Source: Anaerolineaceae bacterium (GTDB lineage Bacteria; Chloroflexota; Anaerolineae; Aggregatilineales; Phototrophicaceae). Taken from it: a stretch of DNA of 64,000 bases. The DNA lies in assembly GCA_002699585.1 (NCBI GenBank), contig PABP01000038.1:992001-1056000 (forward strand), in the 5' to 3' direction. Every line of letters starts with the position of its first letter. The first letter of the stretch is position 1. Below, piece after piece: positions 34,932-45,400 of this stretch. The notes below the pieces were generated by a model. That model was not told where the DNA came from and searched no databases. It worked only from the letters and a program-made list of their open reading frames with translations. Made by a program: the position numbers and the translations under genes.

Positions 34932-35918
34932 TTAATCAAATAAAGGCAACAGCAAACGCATGTATTTATGCAGTGCCCGGTCATTCGGCTCGACTGGCAC
35001 CAGTACCACACTATCTGCCCCGGCATACACAAGCGCTTCTATGGAAGCTTTGCATTCTTCCGGCGTCCCAACAACAGCCAACTTGGCGACCCACTCATCC
35101 GGCAGTTCACGCTGAACGTGTTCTAGACCACCCGCAGCCAGTTCATTGGCGGCTTCGGTCAGGCCCAGCGGGTCCAGATAGGATTTGAGTTGGCCGGATG
35201 CGATGCCCTCCGCGACACGGGGGCGCATCCGCACATAGGCCGCTTCCCGATTTTCATCGACTGCGCAGAAGGTATATACTGTCACACGATGGGGTTCATC
35301 CGCCTTGCCCGCTGCCTGCTGGCCCTGTTTGATCTGCTCAATGGCCCAGGCGATGTACACCGCCGAGCTATATTCCGATAGCAGCGTGCCATCGGTCACA
35401 CGGCCCGCCAATTGTAGCGACTTGGGGCCGCGCACGCCCAACGAGATCACCGGGACTTCCGCAGGTGGGAAATCCAGTTTGACATCGTCCAGCGAGACAG
35501 TCTGCCCACTGAAAGTCACCGTTTCCCCGGCCAGTAGTTGGCGCACAATAGTGGTCACTTCTTCCAGCGCAGTGAGCTGCGATTTGGGGAATGCGCCGAT
35601 CTGCTTCATCCAGTCGGTGACGCCATGCCCAAAACCGGGTAAAAATCGACCTGGGAACAGGCGTAGTAAAGCCGCCATTTCCATCGCAGAGAAAGCGGCG
35701 TTGCGCACCACGGCAGGCATGATGCCCAGCCCCACCGGGATCGACTCTGTATGAGAGAGGGCTGTCGCAACAGAGGCGACGGCCCCAGCATAAAAGCAAT
35801 CTTCCACGATCCAGACTTCATCGAAACCCGCTGTTTCTACCTGCTGGACGAAGGTAATCAGTTGTTCCGGTGGATTGTGACATCTGAACATCATGCCAAT
35901 ATCAAAATCTGACGGCAT
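34932..35918 (-). CDS. LLM-class (luciferase-like) flavin/F420-dependent oxidoreductase
   Basis: Start ATG at 35918 behind GAGGAGCCTGT; an upstream ATG at 35939 lacks this site. The 328-residue TIM-barrel protein contains PVGLGIMPAVVRNAAFSAMEMAALLRLFPGRFLPGFGHG, typical of the bacterial luciferase-like family, and TLLSEYSSAVY near the cofactor site. Whether it uses FMN or coenzyme F420 and which substrate it has cannot be told. The promoter lies between it and the GH3 gene only 36 bases upstream, so it may share the GH3 transcript. Confidence 0.88.
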   Translation of the reverse strand: MPSDFDIGMMFRCHNPPEQLITFVQQVETAGFDEVWIVEDCFYAGAVASVATALSHTESIPVGLGIMPAVVRNAAFSAMEMAALLRLFPGRFLPGFGHGVTDWMKQIGAFPKSQLTALEEVTTIVRQLLAGETVTFSGQTVSLDDVKLDFPPAEVPVISLGVRGPKSLQLAGRVTDGTLLSEYSSAVYIAWAIEQIKQGQQAAGKADEPHRVTVYTFCAVDENREAAYVRMRPRVAEGIASGQLKSYLDPLGLTEAANELAAGGLEHVQRELPDEWVAKLAVVGTPEECKASIEALVYAGADSVVLVPVEPNDRALHKYMRLLLPLFD

Positions 35919-35954
35919 ACAGGCTCCTCTTATATGCATGGATTTTCATTAAGG

Positions 35955-38225
35955 CTATGCTTGAATTTTATGCATGGACCTTGCGTGAACCTTGTCTACG
36001 AGGTCTTTCACGATCTCGTCTGGGTTTTTATCGCTATCGTCCTCCCCTGTAAAGCGCAAGACCTGCGGCAGCGGCAAGTCCTGGAAGAAGGTCAGCATAT
36101 CGACGCCGAGAGAATCACTTTCCTCTTCGCCGAAGAATTTGTCCAACAGGGGTTTCGCCAGTTCAGCCCCTTCCGGGTCCGCCAACCATTCATTCAGCGT
36201 GCTGTTTAGAGCAATGTTAGACGGTAGCGGGGTGCCTTCCGTCAGATTCACACGGGTGGTCAAGCGCGTATCGGCAGCGGAACTACCTACCAGCAGGTCA
36301 AACTCGCCAGCCTCTGCTACCCATTGACTATAGTTGGGGTCGTAATACATGAAGGCACGATCATCCAGCGTGAGGGTGACTTGCTTGGTTTCGCCCGGTT
36401 CCAGGGCGACTTTGGCAAAGGCTTTGAGTTCTTTGACGGGGCGCGGCAGGCGCGATTCGACATCGGCGACGTAGAGCTGCACAACTTCTTTACCCGCGAC
36501 CTCGCCCACGTTGGTCACATCGAGGGTGACTTGCAGCGCTTGGCCCAGGTCAAAGTCAATAGCAGAAACGTGCAGGTTGCTGTACTCAAACTGGGTGTAG
36601 CTGAGACCATAACCGAAGGGGAACAACACTTCACGTTCGAGGGCATCGTAACCGCGATAACCGACGAATATGCCTTCACCATAACGGACGATGTCTTGCT
36701 CACCAGGGAAGCTGAGGTGGCAAGGTGTATCCGACAACTTGATCGGGAACGTCTCGCCCAGTTTGCCGGATGGGTTCACGTCGCCAAAGAGAACATCGAC
36801 GATAGCGCCTGCCCCGGCCTGACCGGGCAACCACGCTTCGATAATGGCATCCACATCGTTGATCCAGGAATGCATATCAATGGCCGAACCGTTATTGAGG
36901 ATGACGACCACGCGCGGGTTGGCAGCGGCGACAGCATGAATCAGGGCGACCTGCTGCGGGGTCAGATAGAGGTTGTCACGGTCGTAGCCCTCGGACTCCA
37001 CGCTTTCCGGCAGGGCGATGAACAGCAAGGCGACATCGGCCCCATTGGCAATGGTCACGGCCTCGTCGATGGCAGCCTGGTCCAGGTCGACGCTGGCATC
37101 ACCCACGGCATATTGGACTTCGCTGCGCTGACGCAGGAAGTCGAGGGCGCTGTCGGTGCGGGTGGCATTAATATGTGAGCTACCCCCGCCCTGGAAAACC
37201 GGATTTTTAGCCGCTTTGCCGATGACGGCAACGCGTTCGTTGCCATCAAGCGGCAGCACATTGTCTTCGTTTTTCAGCAGCACGAGGCACTCAGACGCGA
37301 TGCGCTGTGCCAGAGCGTGATGGCCTGCAACGTCAATCGTACCGCCACCTTTGGGTGTTTCCTGCGCACGTAGGATGACCTTCAGCAGACGCTCCACCGC
37401 CTGATTGAGGGTGGCCATATCGAGTTCGCCTGCGTTGACCGCATCGACCACAGCCTGGGTGCGGTCCGGCGAGGGACCGGGCATTTCCAGCTCAAGACCC
37501 GCTTTGATGCCTGCCACACGGTCATGGACAGCACCCCAATCGGACATGACAAAGCCTTCAAAACCCCATTGATCGCGCAGGACTTCCGTCAGCAAATAGT
37601 GATTTTCAGCGGCGAATGTGCCATTTACCGAGTTGTAGGCGCACATAACGGTCCAGGGATTGCTTTCGCGGATGGCGATTTCAAAGCCTGCCAGATAAAT
37701 TTCGTGCAGGGCGCGGTCATCGACGATGGCATCAACCGTGAAACGGCGCGTTTCCTGGTTATTGACGGCGAAGTGCTTGACGCAAGCACCAACGCCTTTG
37801 CTCTGGATGCCATCGACCAATGCCGATGCCATCTTGCCAGCCAGCAATGGGTCTTCTGAAAAATACTCAAAATTGCGGCCACACAGCGGCGAGCGTTTGA
37901 TGTTCATACCGGGGCCGAGCACAATATCGACGTGAATGTCGATGGCTTCCTGCGCGATGGCCTGACCCAATTCATGGGCAAGGTCCACATTCCATGAGGC
38001 GGACAGTGCCGCAGCAACCGGGAAACAGGTCGCAGGTATGGCTTCGGCCATTAGCGAAGGCACAACCGCCACCCGACGTAGGCCGTGCGGCCCATCCGAG
38101 ACAAAGGCAGATTCCAGGCCCAGGCGCTCCACACCGGAAGTGGTCCAGGCGGTTTCTCCTGTACAGAGCGCAGCTTTTTCTTCTAATGTCATCTGGGCAA
38201 TAAGATCAGATATTTGAAGAGACAT
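35955..38225 (-). CDS. Glycoside hydrolase family 3 beta-glucosidase
   Basis: Start ATG at 38225 (the TTG two codons earlier is less likely). 756 residues: the GH3 N-terminal barrel with FVSDGPHGLR, GPGMNIKRSPLCGRNFEYFSEDP, KHFAVNNQETRR and the nucleophile D229 in GFVMSDWGAVHD; the C-terminal alpha/beta sandwich with VLLKNEDNVLPL; and a fibronectin III-like domain (GKEVVQLYVAD...LKAFAKVALEPGETKQVTLTL). No signal peptide, so an intracellular enzyme cleaving beta-glucosides or cellodextrins. It fits with the GH9 gene upstream on the same strand. Confidence 0.94.
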   Translation of the reverse strand: MSLQISDLIAQMTLEEKAALCTGETAWTTSGVERLGLESAFVSDGPHGLRRVAVVPSLMAEAIPATCFPVAAALSASWNVDLAHELGQAIAQEAIDIHVDIVLGPGMNIKRSPLCGRNFEYFSEDPLLAGKMASALVDGIQSKGVGACVKHFAVNNQETRRFTVDAIVDDRALHEIYLAGFEIAIRESNPWTVMCAYNSVNGTFAAENHYLLTEVLRDQWGFEGFVMSDWGAVHDRVAGIKAGLELEMPGPSPDRTQAVVDAVNAGELDMATLNQAVERLLKVILRAQETPKGGGTIDVAGHHALAQRIASECLVLLKNEDNVLPLDGNERVAVIGKAAKNPVFQGGGSSHINATRTDSALDFLRQRSEVQYAVGDASVDLDQAAIDEAVTIANGADVALLFIALPESVESEGYDRDNLYLTPQQVALIHAVAAANPRVVVILNNGSAIDMHSWINDVDAIIEAWLPGQAGAGAIVDVLFGDVNPSGKLGETFPIKLSDTPCHLSFPGEQDIVRYGEGIFVGYRGYDALEREVLFPFGYGLSYTQFEYSNLHVSAIDFDLGQALQVTLDVTNVGEVAGKEVVQLYVADVESRLPRPVKELKAFAKVALEPGETKQVTLTLDDRAFMYYDPNYSQWVAEAGEFDLLVGSSAADTRLTTRVNLTEGTPLPSNIALNSTLNEWLADPEGAELAKPLLDKFFGEEESDSLGVDMLTFFQDLPLPQVLRFTGEDDSDKNPDEIVKDLVDKVHARSMHKIQA

Positions 38226-38451
38226 TATCAATCCTGTGAACTAACTAAGTATTCATTGAGGAAGCGGACAGTCGCGTTCCATGTAAATTGCGTTGTCTAG
38301 CGTAGGTAACTCATTTTATGCAAAATGGCCCACTATGAGGCGACGATGTAGGTATGACCTAAGTGTATCCAATTTGCGGGTCAATTGCCGCTGGCTAGCG
38401 TCATGTCATCCGGCAACACTTGTCATTTTCAGAGGCCCAAATTCGTGACAT

Positions 38452-40041
38452 TTAATGGGACTGGATCATGGCAATGACGAAAACCAGAGGGCTGTTCCAG
38501 TAAATGGTATGTTCATTGGTGGACCAGTCATGGTCGCTATCGACATAGCGCTTGGCCGGGGCTGTTGACCACAACAAGGGGTTGGTATAGGCATTGGGGC
38601 CACCGACCAGGATGCCAGCCGGGATGGCATCAACTTCATCGTTGCTCCAAATGGCGGAATGCGGACGCCGGACATAATCGACCCCATAGCCGGATACGTA
38701 GCTAAAATGCAGCGGGTTCTGGCCGAGGATGTAGCTCAAAGTTTGCTGGGCGACCTGGGTGGTAACGTCATCTGTTTGCCCGGTAATGGCATCACCCACC
38801 GCCAGCGTGACCACAGTCCAGAGCGCAGGCGCATTACTGCCCCAGTAATAATCTTCATCGAGCAGGGTTGTGCCCCAAACGCCGGATTGGGCGCGGTCGA
38901 GCATATGGGCACGCCAGGGAGTGTATTGATCCGCAAACCAGGCGACAGCCGCTGAGTCAGGATTGGCCACCATGCCATATTCCATGAAAGCGAGCATACC
39001 CGAAAGGCCGACGCCATAAGCGTTATCATCACGGCTCTGCCAGATGCCCGCGAAGGTCTGATAGTTGGCCAGATAGTATTGTTGGTAGCGGTCCTCACTG
39101 GTGGCATTATAGAGTGCAGCAGCGGCCCATAGGCGTTCGTCAGCATCCTGATCATCCATATAGGGGCCAGGAATCGAGGCGACGCCTTCTGGATGGGCTT
39201 CCAGATAGTGCCAGCCGGATTCAGCAGCGGCGAGGAGGGTGGCGGCATAGGCCGGGTCGATTGCATCGTAAACAGTGCTGGCCATCGCCAGGGCGGCGAC
39301 TGCTGACGCGCTATTGGCCGTCGGCATGACGTTGGAACGCCCCTCATCGCTGTCTTCGATATAGCGCGTTTCGTCCGCTTCATCCGGAGAACCATCCTCC
39401 GTCGTCCCTACCCGTGACCAGAAACCGCCCGTCGCCCCGTCCTGCATTTTGAGTATCCAGTCAAGCTCCCAACGCACTTCGTCGAGCAAATCGGGCAGCC
39501 CATTGCCGCTTTCCGGGATGTTGGATTGGCCATCAAGGAACGCGTCTGGGAACAGCCGATAGGCCCACAGCAAGTCCGACACAGCCAGCGCCCCAGCGTT
39601 GACGTATTTGCCATAATCGCCTGCGTCGTACCAACCGCCTGAAGCATCGCGGGCATTGGCAATGCCTGACCGGAACGCGGCGACATTATCCTGTGGATGA
39701 CCGATGCCGCGTGCGAAAGGCCCTGCATACTGGGATTCCAGCACAATACCCTGCCGCTGAAAATAGTAATAGCGCATGACATCGACCAGCAGGTTGTCAT
39801 AGACATCGGCGGCGATACGGAACCGGGGCGAATCCGCGACCCCTTCAAGCTGCATGATATAGGTGCCTTCTGTATTCAGGTCACTGAAATCCGCTGACCA
39901 GACGTGCTCACCCGATGCCCCGTCGAAATCCGTAATCAACGAGAGTTCGCCTGTATATACGCTAGCGCCCGTGTCGGCATCGACGACTGTAAATACCTGC
40001 CCTGCACTGAAATCCAGTGTGTAGCTACTTACCAGGGCATT
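38452..40041 (-). CDS. GH9 endoglucanase, catalytic part (downstream frame of a frameshifted gene)
   Basis: Read in this frame from the A6 run near 40040, the chain gives the rest of a CelD-type Ig-like domain followed by the GH9 alpha-toroid. Signatures: GGWYDAGDYGKYVNAG near the start (catalytic Asp pair), RRPHSAIWS, and DHDWSTNEHTIYWNSPLVFVIA with the catalytic Glu. A first ATG in this frame occurs at 39939, but it lies inside the Ig-like domain and has no convincing ribosome-binding site, so independent translation is unlikely. With the frame restored the protein would be about 755 residues, secreted and cellulolytic. Confidence 0.88.
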   Translation of the reverse strand, partial: NALVSSYTLDFSAGQVFTVVDADTGASVYTGELSLITDFDGASGEHVWSADFSDLNTEGTYIMQLEGVADSPRFRIAADVYDNLLVDVMRYYYFQRQGIVLESQYAGPFARGIGHPQDNVAAFRSGIANARDASGGWYDAGDYGKYVNAGALAVSDLLWAYRLFPDAFLDGQSNIPESGNGLPDLLDEVRWELDWILKMQDGATGGFWSRVGTTEDGSPDEADETRYIEDSDEGRSNVMPTANSASAVAALAMASTVYDAIDPAYAATLLAAAESGWHYLEAHPEGVASIPGPYMDDQDADERLWAAAALYNATSEDRYQQYYLANYQTFAGIWQSRDDNAYGVGLSGMLAFMEYGMVANPDSAAVAWFADQYTPWRAHMLDRAQSGVWGTTLLDEDYYWGSNAPALWTVVTLAVGDAITGQTDDVTTQVAQQTLSYILGQNPLHFSYVSGYGVDYVRRPHSAIWSNDEVDAIPAGILVGGPNAYTNPLLWSTAPAKRYVDSDHDWSTNEHTIYWNSPLVFVIAMIQSH

Positions 40042-40718
40042 TTTTGGCCATCCGGCGGGTAACCAACCTGATTGATTTTGATGGCCGGGAATTGTGGCTC
40101 TGCATCTGGTGAGGTAAAGCGCAAGTTGTTAATCCAGAGTGTTCCGGTAGCATCCCCAGCGCTGCCTATCGAAAGTATTGCCATCTGGCGTGGCTCAAAG
40201 TCGGTGCCCGTGACGAATGCCTGCAAAGGGATACGTACCGCCTGCCAGTCATCCGTCAGGCGGATATACTCGGCCAAATTGACCTCAGCAGCATCCTGCT
40301 CTGCTGTGGCGCGGGTGTTGACGTGGTCGCGGAGGTTGATGGCAAAATTATCGATATTGGCACTGCCATGAATATTGAATTCCAGCGCGCCATTGGCGAC
40401 ATAGGGCCGCAAATCGTATGTTTCCCAGTTTTCCCCTGCCAGGATTGCCGCCCACCAACCACCACAGCACGCGCCCGATACATCGATGCGCAGCGATGGC
40501 AAACCATCGCGTGTCATAGCCTCATCAATGGGCAATAGGGAGCCATCTTCAACGGATAAAGTCAGACCATCGCCGGAACCTGCCCACATGCCATAACGCT
40601 GGTCCGCAAAGACAGGCAAGTCACGCAGTTGGGGCGCGCTATCCTGGGCCAATGTAATGGAGCCAGAGACAAGCATCAGACCCAGGATAAGCAGTGAAAA
40701 CAGACGATATGAACGCAT
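40029..40718 (-). CDS. GH9 endoglucanase, N-terminal part: signal peptide, CBM-like domain, start of Ig-like domain (frameshifted)
   Basis: Start ATG at 40718 behind GAGGCATTC. The signal peptide (MRSYRLFSLLILGLMLVSGS, cut after LAQ) leads to a beta-sandwich of about 165 residues resembling carbohydrate-binding modules (SLRIDVSGACCGGWWAAIL, WINNLRFTSPD). It then enters the cellulase Ig-like domain at IKINQVGYPPDGQK and stops at once with MPW. Adding one A to the A6 run (40040-40045) gives QKNALVSSYTLDF and joins the catalytic frame exactly. Sequencing error, true mutation, or slippage at the A-run are the options. Confidence 0.85.
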   Translation of the reverse strand: MRSYRLFSLLILGLMLVSGSITLAQDSAPQLRDLPVFADQRYGMWAGSGDGLTLSVEDGSLLPIDEAMTRDGLPSLRIDVSGACCGGWWAAILAGENWETYDLRPYVANGALEFNIHGSANIDNFAINLRDHVNTRATAEQDAAEVNLAEYIRLTDDWQAVRIPLQAFVTGTDFEPRQMAILSIGSAGDATGTLWINNLRFTSPDAEPQFPAIKINQVGYPPDGQKMPW

Positions 40719-40891
40719 GAATGCCTCAACTTTGGTTAGACCGTATCGGACTCTCTTTAGCTTCCATTTTACGCCGATAAGCAATCGTACGCCGATAGGC
40801 AATAAGCAGGAAGTTCCCATGTCAGGCGGAATCTGGAGTGGGATATGGGTAAGGGTATAATGAGCACTGTTTCGTGAGGAGGTAATGACCT

Positions 40892-41360
40892 GTGACCCAG
40901 GCTATTCACATTGATTATCAGCTATCGGGCGCGGCTGGCGTTTGCAGACCGATTTTGCTAGCGCTGCCGGCCTGGTTTGGCATTGAATCCGCCAATCAGC
41001 ATTATCTGGAATATGTCGATGCGAACCCAACCTTCATTGCCTACAACGGTGACACAGCAACAGGGTTCCTCTCACTGGCACAGCCCTTCCCGCAATCGGC
41101 AGAAATTTATGTGATGGCTGTCCATCCAGAGCATCATCGCCAGGGTGTAGGACGTGCGCTTGTCGCAGCGGCTGAGGCCCATCTGCGCCAGCAGGATGCG
41201 CGTTTTTTTACAGGTCAAGACGCTGAACGACACACATCCCAGCCCAGAGTACGCACTGACGCGGCAATTCTACCTGTCGATGGGCTTTGTTCCGCTGGAG
41301 GTCTTCCCTGAATTGTGGGGAGAACAGAATCCCTGTTTGCAGCTCATCAAAGCGCTATGA
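40892..41360 (+). pseudogene. GNAT acetyltransferase gene, frameshifted at a T7 run
   Basis: The GTG start at 40892 follows AGGAGGT. The frame gives a GNAT core with EIYVMAVHPEHHRQGVGRALVAAAEAHL (acetyl-CoA loop QGVGRAL). At the T7 run 41203-41209 it departs from the family; the chain then ends early at 41311 in unlike sequence. Dropping one T yields RFLQVKTLNDTHPSPEYALTRQFYLSMGFVPLE and a natural end at 41360, a normal GNAT C-terminus (FYxSMGFxPLE). The total would be about 155 residues. It may be a sequencing error instead of a dead gene. Confidence 0.75.
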
Positions 41361-41382
41361 ACGAGCCGTCCCATTAAGCGAA

Positions 41383-41412
41383 AAGGGCTGCTCCCGATTG
41401 GCAGCAGCCCTT
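41383..41412 (+). terminator. Bidirectional terminator between convergent genes
   Basis: AAGGGCTGCT / AGCAGCCCTT stem with A-rich left and TTAAA right flank. It closes both the GNAT gene (+) and the long minus-strand energy cluster. Confidence 0.75.
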
Positions 41413-41432
41413 AAATCGCGTCCCCACGCGGG

Positions 41433-42443
41433 TTATGCTAAATCGTTGTTGGGTACAACATAGGTCTTGAGGGCACGCATGTACTGGGCACGCTCGAATG
41501 CCGAGGCATCGGTGCCTTTTTGTTGGCTCATGCTGCCACGCAGTTGTTCAACGGATTCGTATTCGTTTTCTTCCAACCAGCGGACCAGATTGGCTTCCAC
41601 ATCTTTGACGTGGTCGATACCGAACTTGAGCAGGGCTGAGGTCATCATAGTGACATCGGCACCCGCCAACAACATCTTGATGGCATCTTCTGCGTAGTGG
41701 ATGCCGCTGGTCGCTGCCAAGCTGGCTTCCACGTTCCCATAGAGAATGCCGATCCAGCGCAGTGGCAAGCGAGCAGCCTGCGGCGTGCTCAGGATGATGT
41801 TCGGTTCGGTTTCCAGCGTTTCCAGGTTGATATCTGGCTGGTAGAAGCGATTGAAGAGCACCAGACCATCCGCACCGGATTCGTCAAGCTTTTTGGCCGT
41901 GTAGGCCATGTTGCTGTAGTACGGGCTGAGCTTGACCGCTACCGGGATCGAGACGGCGCTCTTTACAGCGCGGACGATACCCAACACCATCTGCTCGACA
42001 TCGGCACCCGGCATATCGAAATCAGTCGGGATGCTGTAGATGTTGAGTTCCAGGGCGCTCGCCCCAGCTTCTTGCATTTTGACGGCGAAGTCCGTCCAAC
42101 CACCGAGTGTCGAGCCGTTCAGGCTGGCGATAATCGGAATATCGACGGCTTCTCGGCATTTGCCGATGTGCTCCAGGTAGGCATCGGTCTTGGCGTAGAA
42201 GACTTCCGGCTCTGGGAAGTAGGAGAGCGCTTCTGCATAGCTTTCCGTACCGTATTCCAGGTGATGCATGAGCGCCTCGCGCTCCACGCGGATTTCTTCT
42301 TCGTAGAGCGAGTTCAGCACAACGGCGCTGATGCCCGCATCTTCCATCTTCTTGACGTTATCGAGTTCTCGTGCCAGGGGTGATGCCGAGGCCACCAATG
42401 GTGACCTCAGATCGAAACCCAAGTACTTACTTTTAATATTCAT
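41433..42443 (-). CDS. Dihydroorotate dehydrogenase-like flavoprotein linked to PFOR
   Basis: The ATG at 42443 (third residue of the longer frame) follows GGAG at a good distance. The 336-residue TIM barrel has the DHOD-like features SPLVASASPLA, IIASLNGSTLGGW, ALELNIYSIP, VAVKLSPYYSN and GLVLFNRF. This subgroup is often annotated as dihydroorotate dehydrogenase-like and frequently adjoins nifJ. It lacks a partner iron-sulfur subunit here. It starts twelve bases after the nifJ stop, so it belongs to the PFOR transcript; perhaps it exchanges electrons with ferredoxin. A role in pyrimidine synthesis is not certain. Confidence 0.88.
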   Translation of the reverse strand: MNIKSKYLGFDLRSPLVASASPLARELDNVKKMEDAGISAVVLNSLYEEEIRVEREALMHHLEYGTESYAEALSYFPEPEVFYAKTDAYLEHIGKCREAVDIPIIASLNGSTLGGWTDFAVKMQEAGASALELNIYSIPTDFDMPGADVEQMVLGIVRAVKSAVSIPVAVKLSPYYSNMAYTAKKLDESGADGLVLFNRFYQPDINLETLETEPNIILSTPQAARLPLRWIGILYGNVEASLAATSGIHYAEDAIKMLLAGADVTMMTSALLKFGIDHVKDVEANLVRWLEENEYESVEQLRGSMSQQKGTDASAFERAQYMRALKTYVVPNNDLA

Positions 42444-42454
42444 CCACATCGCTC

Positions 42455-45400
42455 CTAGTCGTCTGTCTCTGCGCCGTCACCGTTTTCTACCGGGCTGTAG
42501 GGGCGCTGTGCAAGATACTGATAGGTCTCCCAACGCTTAATCACATCGCCTTGGGCTTCTTCGAACATGACGCTGGCGGCTTCTGGTCGGCTCATTTCCA
42601 GCATACGGAAGCGATTTTCCATGTGCAGGTATTCGGAGACGGGCTTCTTAGGCGCACGCGAGTCGAGACTCAGCGGGTTCTTGCCTTGTTCGGCCAGTGC
42701 CGGGTTGAAGCGATAGAGCAGCCATTGGCCTGTATCAACAGCGGCCTTCTGATTCTGCATAGCAGTCTTCATATTGATGCCGTGTGCGATACAGTGGCTG
42801 TAGGCAATGATGATCGACGGGCCGTCGTAGGCTTCGGCTTCAAGGAAGGCGCGCAGGGTTTGTTCGTCGCGGCCACCCATCGCTACCTGAGCGACATAGA
42901 TATTGCCGTAGGTCATCATCATGCGGCCCAGGTCCTTCTTGGGCGAGGGTTTACCGCCAGCAGCGAATTTAGCGATAGCTGCGCGCGGGGTCGCCTTGGA
43001 GGATTGACCACCTGTATTCGAGTAGACTTCGGTATCCATGACCAGGACGTTGACGTTACGGCCACTGGCCAGGACGTGATCCAGACCACCATAACCGATG
43101 TCGTAGGACCAACCGTCACCACCGATAATCCAGACGTTCTTCTTGGCCAGGTTGTCCGCAACGGTGAGCAGTTGCTTGGCTTCCGGGCTGTCGATATTGC
43201 TCAGGCGTTCCTTGAGGGTAGCGATACGTTCGCGCTGCTCAAAGATACCGGCTTCGTCACTCTGGTCGGCGTTCAATATGGCTTCGGCCAGTGTGCCGCC
43301 GATTTCGCCACTGAGGCGCTGGACCAGTTCGGTCGCGTATTCGATTTGCTTATCAAGCGCAACGCGCATACCCAGGCCAAACTCGGCGTTGTCTTCAAAC
43401 AGGGAGTTGGACCAGGCCGGGCCACGACCATCGTCGTTGTGTGACCAGGGTGTCGTCGGCAGGTTACCACCATAGATCGACGAGCAGCCAGTGGCATTAG
43501 CGACAATCGCGCGGTCGCCGAAGAGCTGTGTGACCAACTTGAGGTACGGTGTTTCACCGCAGCCTGCGCATGCCCCACTAAACTCGAACAGCGGTTGTTG
43601 AACTTGCTGTTGACGAATGCTGTTGACCTTAATCAGGTTACGCGGCGTTTCCGGGATATCGTTGACGAAGAAGTCCCAGTTTTCGGCTTCTTGTTCACGG
43701 ATTGGCGGCTGCGGCGCCATGTTGATGGCCTTCAGACCAGCGGCTTGCTTGTTCTTGGCTGGGCAGACATCGACGCAGATACCGCAAGCGGTGCAGTCTT
43801 CCGGCGCGACCTGGATGGTGTACTGCATACCTTCCCAGGCACGATCACGGGCTGCGGTGGACTTGAAGGTTTCCGGTGCATTGTCCAGCACGGCTTCGTC
43901 ATAGGCCTTGATGCGGATTACCGCATGCGGGCAGACCATCGCGCATTTACCACATTGGATGCAGACATCCGGGTCCCAGACCGGGATTTCCTGGGCCAGG
44001 TTACGCTTTTCGTACTGGGTGGTGCCTGTCGGGAACGTGCCATCAATCGGCATAGCACTGACGGGTAGTTCATCGCCACGGCGACCAATCATGGTCCCCA
44101 GCACATCCTGAACGAACTCAGGTGCGCCGGCGGCGACTGGCGGCAGGAAGCCTGCACTGCTGGTGACCGCATCCGGCACGGTGACTTCGTGCAGATTTTC
44201 GATGGTGTTGTCGACCGCGACCAGGTTCATCTTGACGATTTCTTCGCCCTTCTTACCGTAGGTCTTTTTGATCGACTTCTTGATTTCTTCGATGGCTTCT
44301 TCACGCGGGAGCACACCGGAGATGGCGAAGAAGCAGGTCTGCATGATGGTGTTGATGCGGTTGCGCATGCCGCTATCGCGGGCGACTTTATAGGCATCAA
44401 TCACATACATGGACAGGTTCTTGTTAATAATGTGTTCCTGGTAGCTCTTGGGCAGCGTATCCCAGACTTTATCGGGGGCCGCTGTCGAGTTGAGCAGGAA
44501 AACACCATTCTTGACGGCATCTTTGAGGATGTCGTACTTCTCAAGGAAGATCGTCTGGTGGCAACCAATGAAGTTGGCACGGGTGATCTGGTATGGTGCA
44601 TGAATCGGCTGCGGGCCGAAGCGCAAATGCGAAACGGTCATGCTGCCGGATTTCTTGCTGTCATAGACGAAGTGACCTTGTGCGTAATTGCTGGTGTTTT
44701 CGCCAATGATCTTGATGGAGTTCTTGTTAGCGCCGACGGTACCGTCACTACCCAGGCCGTAGAACAGCGCGCGAACGACGGAATCGGATTCAACATCGAA
44801 TTCAGGATCAACGTCCAGGCTGGTGTGGGTTACATCATCGACGATACCGACTGTGAAGTGATTCTTGGGCTGGTCGGCCAGCATGTTGTCGAAGACGCCC
44901 TTGACCATCGCCGGGGTGAATTCCTTGGAGGACAGGCCGTAGCGACCGCCTGTAACCATCGGCATAGCACCATGCGGCCAGCCTTCAAACAGGGCTGTGA
45001 TGGTATCCAGATAAAGCGGTTCACCAGTCGAGCCAGGTTCTTTGGTGCGGTCGAGGACGGCGATGGATTTGGTCGTCGCCGGGAAGGCCGCCATGTAGCG
45101 GTCCACATCAAACGGACGATACAGGCGTACTTTGAGCACACCGACTTTTTCGCCCTGGGCGTTGAGTGCGTCCACAGCTTCCTGGGCCGCTTCAGCGCCG
45201 GAAGCCATCATCACGACGACACGTTCTGCATCGGGTGCGCCATGATATTCATACAGCGAGTAGTGGCGGCCTGTTAGCTCGCCGAACTGCTGCATGGCTT
45301 CTTCAACGATATCCGGGGTAGCAAGGTAGAACGGGTTGACCGTCTCACGACCCTGGAAGTAGACATCCGGGTTCTGGGCCGTACCGCGCAATACCGGGCG

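Noticed and set aside
36324-37178. Long plus-strand frame opposite the GH3 gene
   Set aside because: Antisense shadow of a well-supported beta-glucosidase.
44189-45277. Long plus-strand frame opposite nifJ
   Set aside because: It is antisense to conserved PFOR domains, a codon-bias shadow.
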